Part shown: positions 7,064 through 17,500 of the stretch, in pieces
Layout of the letters: every line of letters starts with the position of its first letter
How positions within the stretch are numbered: position 1 is the first letter of the stretch
Virus record (IMG/VR): IMGVR_UViG_3300009786_000020
Location: 1 to 50,843 of that record
From: a virus
DNA length: 50,843 nt
Reading direction: 5' to 3' (one strand)
Translations under genes and position numbers: made by a program
The notes under the pieces: model-generated
What the model was told of the DNA's origin: nothing
What the model saw: the letters and a program-made list of their open reading frames with translations, nothing else
Databases searched by the model: none

Positions 7064-7243
7064 ATGAAATTTAAATCAATGGGGAATGGAATAATTCATG
7101 AAGGTGACTCAAGGAAGGACTTGAAGTTCACTACTCAATTGCATTTACATGGACGGTTATATGACTTAGAGGTATGGAATAACGGATTATATAGAATCAA
7201 AGAAGTAAAATACGGAAAGGATTTGTATGGCGAGTCTAACTAA
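7064..7243 (+). CDS. Hypothetical protein, 59 aa
   Basis: ATG 7064 has TAAGGAGT upstream and starts a new small cluster after a 57-base gap. Predicted beta-strand rich (FTTQLHLHGRLYDLEVW, GLYRIKEVKYGKD). It overlaps the next gene by 17 nt. The family is not recognised. Confidence 0.6.
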   Translation: MKFKSMGNGIIHEGDSRKDLKFTTQLHLHGRLYDLEVWNNGLYRIKEVKYGKDLYGESN

Positions 7244-7514
7244 ATGTTGTCAGTGTGAAGATGTTACAGAACAACTACTAGGAATATGTGTGGAATGTAT
7301 AGAATCAATTATGAAGAGCTTAGATGCTCCTATTAAGCCACAAACCAGTTCACAGGTCTCTCCCACTACAACGCAGAAATGTAGCTGTAGATACAATGAT
7401 ACGGACGCCACAAGGAAGGTTGCCTTTTTAATCCAAGATTGCGATGCTGCAACCGCAAAAATGAATAAGAGGAATATAAATGAAACCGAGCGTCGTAAAG
7501 CTACTAAGTCCTAG
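7227..7514 (+). CDS. Cysteine-rich small protein, 95 aa
   Basis: It begins MASLTKCCQCEDVTEQLLGI with CCQC and then CVEC (residues 21-24), giving an N-terminal Cys4 knuckle. A Ser/Thr-rich linker and a second CSC motif follow, and the end is basic. It overlaps both neighbours. It is one of the cluster of zinc-knuckle proteins; the function is unknown. Confidence 0.7.
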   Translation: MASLTKCCQCEDVTEQLLGICVECIESIMKSLDAPIKPQTSSQVSPTTTQKCSCRYNDTDATRKVAFLIQDCDAATAKMNKRNINETERRKATKS

Positions 7515-7710
7515 AATCCATTTTACTTGTGAAATGTGCGGAACTACAGCTAATAGTAAGATGTACCAATATCAAGCTATTAGCATGGTTCCCGGTTATA
7601 AACCAAGATTGTTTAATAAAATGTGTCGTAAGTGCACTTATCGTGAAGTATACGGCAGTAAAAATTATAATAAACGGATGAAAGAAGGAGTACTAGATGG
7701 CGAAAGCTAA
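7480..7710 (+). CDS. Small zinc-ribbon protein, 76 aa (paralogue of 5342)
   Basis: CEMC near residue 17-20 and CRKC near 49-52 make a Cys4 site. The region from the second pair to the end (KCTYREVYGSKNYNKRMKEG) resembles the 63-aa protein at 5342, and both end in EGVL encoded by GAAGGAGTACTA. A duplication within this early block is likely. That DNA also provides the ribosome site for the next gene at 7697. Confidence 0.75.
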   Translation: MKPSVVKLLSPRIHFTCEMCGTTANSKMYQYQAISMVPGYKPRLFNKMCRKCTYREVYGSKNYNKRMKEGVLDGES

Positions 7711-8005
7711 AATGCCTAAGGCTAATAAGAGTAATAAAAAACCTACAAATAAAGAGATAGTTCAAGTATGCAATTCATTAATACAAAATGTAGAGTATAT
7801 GAACCATCAAATTATGACTTTAACTTCGGTCCTTGACATATATGTTGAGTTTAAAGAAGGTGACCCAGAGATATTTAAAGCATTTGCAACCAAAGAATTA
7901 AAACGTAGAATGGATGAACATACAGCGAAAGTAAAGAAAGAAACGGAGGAAGCAAAAGCTAATGACACACAAACAGATGTGCCAATTGATGCAGAAAGCG
8001 CTTGA
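7697..8005 (+). CDS. Hypothetical helical protein, 102 aa
   Basis: It has a Lys/Asn-rich basic head (MAKAKMPKANKSNKKPTNKE), a central helical part (EIVQVCNSLIQNVEYMNHQI) and a charged C-terminal helix with many Lys/Glu that could be a coiled coil. The start uses GAAGGAG within the previous gene. It is a probable oligomeric accessory protein. The family is not recognised. Confidence 0.7.
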   Translation: MAKAKMPKANKSNKKPTNKEIVQVCNSLIQNVEYMNHQIMTLTSVLDIYVEFKEGDPEIFKAFATKELKRRMDEHTAKVKKETEEAKANDTQTDVPIDAESA

Positions 8006-8267
8006 TGAAGTTGCAGAGATGCGTGACGCAGGTCAAAAAGAATACGCTCATACTGAAGACAACGTGTTCGCAAACTTTGAAAGAGTTTCGGAACTTACTG
8101 ATGTCTCTAGGGAAAAAGTACTTTTAGTGTATTTATTAAAACATATTGATGGTATTTCAGCTTATATTAAAGGGCATCAATCACAACGTGAAAGCGTTAA
8201 TGGTAGAATTACAGATGCAATAGTTTATCTTTTACTTTTAAAGGGGATGGTACATGAAGCCAGTTAA
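7962..8267 (+). CDS. Conserved all-helical phage protein (DUF1599/MazG-like), 101 aa
   Basis: The sequence AGQKEYAHTEDNVFANFERV ... SREKVLLVYLLKHIDGISAY ... GRITDAIVYLLLLKGM follows the pattern of small helical phage proteins related to DUF1599: a K.YA...D.. segment, a four-helix core, and an acidic D..Y.LL end. These resemble MazG/dUTPase-type helical bundles, but I cannot see a full metal-binding EExxE/ExxD set, so enzymatic activity is doubtful. It overlaps both neighbours. Confidence 0.6.
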   Translation: MTHKQMCQLMQKALDEVAEMRDAGQKEYAHTEDNVFANFERVSELTDVSREKVLLVYLLKHIDGISAYIKGHQSQRESVNGRITDAIVYLLLLKGMVHEAS

Positions 8268-8463
8268 TGCCCCAAGTAAATTGTTTAGTAATTGCGATGT
8301 CTGCAAGGAACTAATAGGCGGTAGTAGTCCTGTTATTGAAATATCCTATGGGTTCATTGATGAGGATGGTTCACTATGGGTTGAAGAATCTATTGTAATC
8401 CATAATGATTGTAGGACTGATGATTTACTTCACATGCTATCTGCTAAAATCGAAAAGAATTAA
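8254..8463 (+). CDS. Small protein with CxxC, 69 aa
   Basis: The last gene of the early strand. CDVC near residues 14-17 and a later His/Cys pair (IHNDC near 49-53) could form a Cys3His zinc site, with strands between them (VIEISYGFIDEDGSLWVEES). ATG 8254 overlaps the previous gene by 14 nt. The strong terminator begins about 20 bases after its stop. Its function is unknown. Confidence 0.7.
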   Translation: MKPVNAPSKLFSNCDVCKELIGGSSPVIEISYGFIDEDGSLWVEESIVIHNDCRTDDLLHMLSAKIEKN

Positions 8464-8483
8464 GTTTTTCTCCTTGGGGATAA

Positions 8484-8530
8484 AGATGGTGAGTTAGCTT
8501 GATTGTTGCTAACTTACTGTCTCCCTTTTT
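8484..8530 (+). terminator. Intrinsic terminator ending the early unit
   Basis: A 15-pair stem with three G-T wobbles runs from AGATGGTGAGTTAGC (8484-8498) to GCTAACTTACTGTCT (8508-8522) around a nine-base loop, followed by CCC and TTTTT at 8526-8530. It sits between the last plus-strand gene (ending 8463) and the end of the late minus-strand block (8558). It terminates early transcription; on the minus strand the hairpin lacks a clean T-run but may still separate the converging units. Confidence 0.85.
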
Positions 8531-8557
8531 GTAATCTAATTATACTCTATAAAGTTC

Positions 8558-11500
8558 TTATTTCTTATAAGACCCGGGGTATACCATGTCATCCTTATAA
8601 GCGCCCTCTTTCCTCTTCTGAGCTTCCTTATGCAATCCTACTAATGGTATGCCAGTAACCTTATTCATAGCCCCTATTGGGTTGTCTATGATATTGTTTT
8701 TACCAAATTCGTCCTTTGCCATACGGCCAAAAGGGAACATTGTCCAAGCATGATACTCAGCAACCCTACTCCAGTCATCATCTACCATAGCTCTAATGGA
8801 TGGAGCTATCATACGAAGAATGGGAGGGCTGATAACTTGCAATGGAGCTACAGGTCGAGGGTAGGCACCAAAGAAAGCTTTATTTCGTTCTTGCTCGTCA
8901 CCAAATACCCAATCAGCCGTATCTTGCATCCAGTTCCAAGGAGCTGGTAACGTGTTGTCAAACAACGAGTATGCAAACATATTGGCTAAGGCGAGCACAA
9001 AAATATCAATCTGTGCCATTCTAGTAAACTTTTCGTAAGAAGCTGTTCCAGGAATCAATCCATAGATACTAGCCTCCTTCATAACATCTTTTCTAAATCT
9101 AACAGCATTCCAACCCCATAGCTGGAACCTTGTCATAACTTTGCCAAGTGCTGTCCTTGCAAAGGCTGGTCTATAGGTGGCACTATATAAAAACTGTGTT
9201 GCTTTCACACCTTTCTTTGCCATTTCTATTAGGAATGGATGGTCAAATCTTTCAAAAGCACCACCAAATTTACGCCAAGTCTGCAGATAGTGAGCCATAA
9301 ATGCATCTCTACGAATAGCTCGTTCAGGCACACTCATAAACTTAGCTGCAAATTCCATTAACTTTTTAGGGATATTACTTTTAATAGCTATATCTCTAAC
9401 AGTTTGTTCAGATAATTCAGGGTCTCTAGTTAACTTTCTAGATATATCTTCAATAAAAGACTTGTTCTTAGCGGTCTGGAACTCCTTACTTAATCCAAAA
9501 TCATGTATAAGGAAGTCAGGAAAGACACCTTGTTGAATAACAAACTTATCAACGTCTGCCATAGTTTTCAATTCTGGATTAATTTTCATTAATACTTTAG
9601 GATTTCTTGCATCTAAAAAGTTCTTCCACCCAGCACTTTGAATAGTATGGGTAGTACCACCAAAGATATTAGCAATCATAGATTTAGGATGCGCCAACAA
9701 TGAAGCCATTTCAAATTGAGCTTCAAGATTAGATAAGTGTCTTACTTGCTGAAGGTCTATACCACGCATATTCTCTGGTAATTCCATATTAGTAACACCA
9801 ATCTTATCCATCATCTTATTAATTCTATCCCTTACTCTATTGTCAGCCCACCATCCATATGGAGTGCCTTTAATTTTCATCACTGGATTATCATATATTT
9901 TTTGAGGGATATTTGACGGATTACCAAGAGCATCCTGTGCATATAATTTAGCATGTGTTTGCCAGGCATCTGTCTGTTCAGGCCCCCACTTTTTATACAT
10001 GCCTCGTCCCATTTCTTCAATAGTTTGTTTTGAGAATATTTGTCCCAACTGTTTAAAATAGGATTGAACTGTACTTCTAGTATATGTATCTACAGCAGCT
10101 TCATCCATAGTCCAGCCTTCCATATGGGTTATTCTATTATTCATAGCTCCACTACGTTCATCTGGATTAAAGTAATCAATTAAGTCATCCTTGACTTTCT
10201 TTTTAGCTGATATTTCTTTAACAATTTCTTCTGATACATTCCATTCTTCTAAATCTTGAGTTGGCCATTCTCCGTCAACAGCTTTATATTTATACATGAG
10301 CTTAGCAAGAGCTTCATTACGCTGCTTCTGAGTCATTTCACTATCAGGAGTTTCCATAATCTTCTTCAATTCAGCTTCTTTCGCTTTCTTTGCTTCAACC
10401 CTATCAAACATCATATGTGGCCAATATGCCTCATAGTCAATTTTGCCTGTTTCAGCATGTGGCTGACGTAAAAAAGCAGCTCTAATCTTAGGGTCTTTCT
10501 TCATCATTCCAGCCATCATAGTTCTTGCAACTCGACGAACGCCATCGTTACCTATGTTAGTCCAGAATGCTTTGTCTGTTTTATTGCCCATCCACTGGGT
10601 TTCTAAATGCTTTAAAAAACTCTTAACATCAACCATAGGGACTTCTCCCTTATCAATATTCATATCGGTAACAGTCCAGTCATCTAAGGCTCTGTCATTC
10701 CCTTTTATAAATGCATGAAACTCACTAAAATATGAAGTGTAAGCATCATTAATTCTCTTAACAACCTCTTCGCCAGTCATTCTCTTACGTCCATCTGGAG
10801 TATCAACAACAAACTCACGTACTTTTAATTTAGGCCAATTATGAGCTGCTTCAGTATCTGAACGTCGCTTAAAGTAACCCATAGCAGCCTTCTTATCTTC
10901 CTTCTCAATAATTTTACCCTGCAATGCATTTCTCTGTGCTACAGCTATTTGTCTTAATGCTTCTCCTTGAGGTATATCACCTAAGAATAGCATTCGCTCT
11001 TTTAAGTCGCTGACAAATTCATCACCTATATTAGTTGCTTCTTCCATAGCGCGACCAATAAAGTTTTGAAGTTTGCCTATATATCCAGTCGGTGTATACA
11101 TCGTACCTTTTTGTGCTCTACCAGAATAATCAAAATACATACCCTGTTTTTCCATTAACTGTATTTCATCTCGCATTAACTCTTCATTAATAGCTCGAGG
11201 GAATAACATAGTATGCCGCTTACCTAGTTTAGTGGGCCCATCCTTATCAAACATTTGTTGCCAGATACTGCCTGACTTTATATCAGTCAAGTAATTCCGT
11301 AATGCTATAAAATCCTGCTTATTCATTGCATTTAAATCTTTATTTAATATACCTCTAACTAAATCATTAAGCTTAGTCTTGACATACTGCCCTTCACCAT
11401 TTAGAATGGTTGCTATTTCTGATACGACACTACTGTACTCTTTGTCAATTTTACCCTCTTTCAAGTGCTCATATCCTGTATTAGCAAACATCTTAGCTAT

Positions 11501-14500
11501 AGGATTCTTATCAGCAGTCTCTCCTTCAACTGGTATACCAATCTCTTTAGCTTTTTCAGCAACCAAATCTTTCTCAGATTGCTTTTCTACAGCCTTTAAT
11601 TCTTTATCCATAGGCTGCTCCCATGTAGATGAGAATTTATCATTAAATGCACCTATGTGTTCCTTAGCATTTACTACGTCTATAGCGTTACTTAAGAATC
11701 CTAGCTTAGACATAGATGTTTTCGCAGCTTCCATATTAATTGCATGTATAGCGTCAAGAGTTACTCTGCTGAGTTTCTTATTAGAGTACATAAATTGTTC
11801 TAATGCTTCAACATTCCCTTTACGTAAACTACCAAGCATTAAATGGTCATATAGACGTCTACCTTCAGGTGTAAGCTGAGTTTTATAATCTCTAATTCTA
11901 CTATCAATTTCAACTTGGTCAAGTGAAGCTGACTGTTGACCAGATACTTTTTTATTAATCTCTTGGATTATCTTCTTGGCTTCAGCATTATTAGTTTCTT
12001 TATAGATTTTCTCAACTCCAGCCTTAACCTCTGCTTCAAAGTTTATCCAATCTGGGTCATTCTCTTCAATCTCAGTTAACATATCCTTCATTTGATTTCT
12101 TTGCTTATTTTTAAGCCAAGATAAATCCTTTAGTGCTTCTACATGTCCAAAGATTTCAGCTACCTGCTCCTTAAAGTTCATTCCAGTTGCATTATATAAT
12201 TTACCACTTTCCTTGCCAGTATTTAGAGCATCCTTGACAAGTTCTACAGTAACCATATCAGTTAAATCATTTATTAGATAATCTTCTGCTAGCATATTAA
12301 GCCCAGATAACATTTCTTTACGCTTCTTAGTACCCTTTTCACCAGCTTCTTTAGCTATTCTTAATCCATAATGGTCAGTCTCATAAGGAGTACCTTTTAT
12401 CATCCGCATAAAACGTTTATAAGTTTTAGCTGCATGCCTTAATCCCTCAGGAGTATGTAAGTCATTTTCCTTAACTCTCACAATGTAATCAGACATAACG
12501 CTTTTTAATGAGGAACGTCCTAATAAAGTCTTCATCCATTTTAAATCTTCAACATTACTATCAAAATCAACATATAATTTGTTAAGCTGAGGCAAATCCA
12601 CTCTATTGAATATAGGGTCGCTCCAGTCTAGTCCCGCTAAGTCTACTCCGATTTTACCTAGGAAAGAGTTAAGCATCTCAGGCTTTGCTGCCAGAGAGTA
12701 TGCTCCAACTCCAAGCTCTTTGATTTCTTCCATAGAATGCTTGCGACCCTTTGACCAGTTACGACCCCAATATGCATCATTAATATCTCTAAAAGTTCCA
12801 TATACCCCAGCCTTGAGATTATTAGCAGTGAGAGCTTTTTCAATTTTGAATTTCATACCACTCTTTATTGGTACTACTCTACCTTTAACAACTTGCTTCA
12901 TATCTGCAACTTTAAAGTGAGCATTCCATAAATATTCAAACCATTCCTCTTTAGATTTTAAGCCAAGTTCATCCATTGGGTCAGAGGCTAAGCCAATCAT
13001 AGCTCTTTTTAAGTTACGTTGATGAAGCTTATCATCAGCTGTCTCTTTTGGCTTAACAGTTAGCTCTATTTCTCTATATTTATATACATCTTTACCAGCT
13101 TTATCAGACTTTACAAAATCTTTTTTACCCTTAACAGATATTCTAAATTTATCTTGCTTATCAGGGACTGCCATAATCGCATTATATGCAGCCTGCATAA
13201 TTTGAGTTGATGATGCTGCTGGACCTAACTGATTACGGCCATCTACTGCAGCTTGAGAAATACGTATTCTTTCTACAGGAGAATATTGGTATGCTTTAGA
13301 GTTATATCGTGCTTTAGCTAAGCGGTTTTTGTCATTAGCTGGTGTATCTTTAGTAATAATAAACTTAGCTAATAGTTCTCTGTATAGGGATTGCTTTTTA
13401 TGTACTGAAGCGGGAACCCTAGATTCTTTATTATCTCCAACAAGACGTCTCTTCTTCTTCCCAGTACCTTCTTCAAAATAGAACTCTTCTTTATTAGATT
13501 TATACATTTCTTTCCATGCTGGTTTCATGCCATTTTCACCGCCAAAGAATACAAATGATTTATCTCCATCCAAATCTGCTCCACCTTCAGCTCTCATAGC
13601 CCTAGAGTGAAGTAAAATACCATGGCCATCTCTACCTGTAAAACCTTTAAAATGAAGGACTTGTGCACCTGACATTGAATCCATAGGAACACGAACTGTA
13701 ACAGCATTAAAGAACTCTTCTACAGCAGCTTTAGTTTCTGGTTGTGCCTCATATTCCTTACCTTCATAATTCTTCCATAACTCACCAAGAGTTAATCGTG
13801 GATGGTCTATACCACTGATACCTGTTTTAATTTTACGCTTTGCATATTTATCATCTAAAAAGAATATCTCATCAGCATATATATCTTCACCTAAAACTTT
13901 ACCAATAGCTTTTCCACCTACTTCATCAAGCTTCTTTAACCATTTATTAGCACCATCTAAATCTGCACGTAAACCTTCGTCATATGGACGCATAACAGAT
14001 GTTAATGAGTTACCCATCTTAGGTCTAGTAGCTGACTTGACAATATAATTCTTGACAGCGGTCATTCGATAATCTCTAACATATTTATGAAGCATTGTAC
14101 CTAAAGCAGAAGCTTCCATACCCTGTTGTCGTTTATCTCTCGCCCATTCAAGAGCTAGCTTAATATGTCTACCAGTAGCATCATTCTCTTCTTCCCATCG
14201 GAGAACCTCAGCATTAAATTCTTCTTCAGTATATTGCTTATCCCTCATCTCTTCTTTAACTAAATCAAGAGACTGTTTTAATATCTTCTGATACACAGCA
14301 GCTGATATCTGCTCAGAATGATTAGCTTGTAATAATCCAATAGTCTCAGCGATACCTAATTTGTCAAGGTCTTTTAGTATTGCATTTTGTTCTTTGACAA
14401 GTTCAGTGCCTAGTGCGCCATCTTTACGAGCAGCTATATATTTTCTTGCATTTTCATTAACAACTGCATCACCTGTCATGCGTTCACCTATAATAGATGA

Positions 14501-17500
14501 GTACATCTCATTAATTACATCAGGGTCAAGCTTTCCCCAACTTAGTGGCATCAATGCAGTAAATAATTGTTTAGGGATGGCCTGGTCTTCTAGCATATGC
14601 TTACTCTGCTTAACAGAAAAGTTACCCTTAACCTCAGAAGGTAGTAAGTGATTTAACTCAGAGTTATGTATATTAATTTCACCATTTTCAATAGAGTATC
14701 TACCAACTTTACGCGTACCTAATTGCTTGACAGCAGATTCCTGCATAATCATATGTAAACCTTTAGCCTTCATCATCTTAGACATCTCTGGGCCAACAGT
14801 ATGGAACATAAATTTGCCTAATAACGCTCCTTGAGCTTCAGATACTACTGTACCATCACTTCTGGTCGTATATTTAGGATTCCTTGCTACAATAAATGAT
14901 TTATTTTGCCCTGAATGAGGCATACCAAAGTCTTTATTCATCCCATCAACTACTTCTTGAGTTACTAGAATTGCACCGTCTACATTTTCTGATAATTCGG
15001 TGGTTTTCCTTATAGTATCCCAAGAATAAAAGCCATCTTTAGCCATGGCATCTTCAACTTCTTTAGACAAGTCTCGTGCAATTATATATTGATAGCCAAG
15101 TTCACCTTTAGCATTTTCTACTAATGGCTGCTTACCACGACCAACTTGTTCAACACCATCAGCATCTATATAAGTTTTATTTAATTCCTTAGCCATAGCT
15201 ATTCTATCACCAGGATATGAGTTTGTGAACCATATTTGTCCACGCTTATTAAAGCCAGTTGAGTTCTTTATAAAACCCTTATTTGTCATTAGGAGCTCTA
15301 TATTAGCCCTTGTAGGCTCTAACCTATTCAAGGCAAGGTCATACATCACATTGGACCAAAACGAGCGTTTAAAGGAATCTAAGGCTTCTGTCTTTGTTAA
15401 ACCTTTAAATTTGGGGTTCCCAGAGGTAAAGGTCTTTAGAAATTCAGCTTGAGCTTCATCCCGATATTTCTTAAAATCTTTAATCTTACTTGTGAATTTA
15501 GATAACTCTTGCCATTGCTTCTCAAAATTAAGTCTATTTGCACGCATATGTGGATGATGTTTCATCCAGATTATTCTATCATTATCACCTTTACCACCAT
15601 ACATATACCATCCACCACCACCTTTACGACGATTCCCTTTACCATCAATATAGGTATCTTTAACACCCATATACTTTATCATAGCAGATAGCTCTCTATT
15701 AAATTCCCCCTTACCTACATCATCAAGCTCTCTATACCTACTTAACTCATAATCTCTGTATTGCCCTTCTTCCTTGCGACTAATATGGTCAAGTATCCCA
15801 TATACAGTTTCTTCTGGTCTGCCTGTGAGTTCATGGTGGACATCCTCAATAATCTTTAATGGCTCTCTCATATCTTTTCTAAGTCCAGATAAGCTAGTCT
15901 GCCTGTTCTTCGACTCAATATGCATTATGCGGCCAGGAGTAGCTCTAAAGTGCTTAACAGGTATACTTTGATTAAACATAGTAACCCATTGTCTTAGTTC
16001 TGCTATAGCTTCATTCTTACCAAGCAAAGAGACACCTATATCTTCTTGTATGTCATTTATAATTTGGTCAACTTTATTAAGTTTAGACCCCTTTTCAACA
16101 TGCCTCTGAAAAATCTGTTCTATTTGTTGGATAATTTTAAATCGTGTTGCATGTACATCTTCAATACTAGTAGCACCCTTAGTCCAAAGTTCTTCTGGCA
16201 TATGATTTCTAGTAAACCATTCAGCTTTTAATCCAGGTTGTATCATAGAGATATCATCTGCTGGTATATCGGCAAGTTCAGCTCTTAATAAGGACTCATC
16301 ATGAATCTTAACTTCGTCACGATAGCTTAGTTCAGTTTCTAATTCTTCTTGCTTATTCTCCAAAGTACGTTCTCTTAATACATAAGTATCTAATTCAGCC
16401 GTAGCTTCTTTGAGCTTTCCAGATGCTTTGGAATCAAGTTCAAGGTCAATAGCTTCGCCAAATTCATCCTTATTAGACTCTAGTTCATCATGGAGTTTTT
16501 CTATACTATCATCTAATTTTTTAATTTTCTTCTTAACTTTATCGAGGTCTACTTGCTCTTCTTCAGTAAGTATAGAGCGTTCATTAAACTCAACAGCTTC
16601 ACCAGACGCTTCAAGCTCTGCAGCTCTACGACCCTTTAAGCTTTCCAGCATTTGTGTATAATGCTCTCCCCATAAGGGGTCCTTACTAGGTACTCTAATA
16701 TTACCAGCGCTATCAACAGCATTAGAAAAATCTCTATCTGCATCATATTTCTCAGCCATTATTTCAGAAAGTAATTCTTCTCTACGAGCCCTACCAATAG
16801 TCTTAACACCCTTTTCAGATTTTAATCTATTATTAACTTGCCATCCAGTAAGCTTAGTATAACCCTCACGATATTCTCCTGTTTTCCATGCTTCATAAGC
16901 GCCTGAAATAGTTTTAAAATGCTTACCTCTAAACTTAAAGAAGGACTGGTCAAAGGTAGACAGCTTCATATTTGTTTTACTGCCATAATCTACATAAGTA
17001 GTCCTACCAGTAGAGCTAGCTTTCTTTAAATCTAATGCTGCATACTTTGCAGTTTTATTTAGATTCTGTGCAAAGAACTCTTCTATTGCTCTTACTGCCT
17101 GAGGGTCTTTAATAAACTTACCGCTAGATGTTTCTCTTCCAGGATTGCCAAGTCCAGCTATTATTTTAGGCGGTCTTTTTGGCATTCCTTCTATTGGATT
17201 GAACCTACCAGAGCCTCTAGAATATTGATGCCATTTCTTAGTTCCTAAATCATATACAAATGTAGGCTTCTTCATATCAAGAGCCATTTGCACGCCCCAT
17301 TTAGCTTTACCCTTAACTTGAGTGAATGAAGGACGAGCCTTTGCCCACTTGCTTTTATTAGATGCTTCAGCAAACTCACCGACAGCATATACAGCTTCAG
17401 CCCTGTTCACTAGGTAGTATTGTTTTCTAATATTATTTAATTGGAATCTTGAACTATAATCTGTATTTTGTATTAGATTATTTAGATTAGCGCCAAGTGA

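Noticed and set aside
11379-11879. 166-aa frame opposite the giant gene
   Set aside because: It is an antisense shadow of a gene with biased codon use; no ribosome site, no recognisable domain, and it would run against the late unit.
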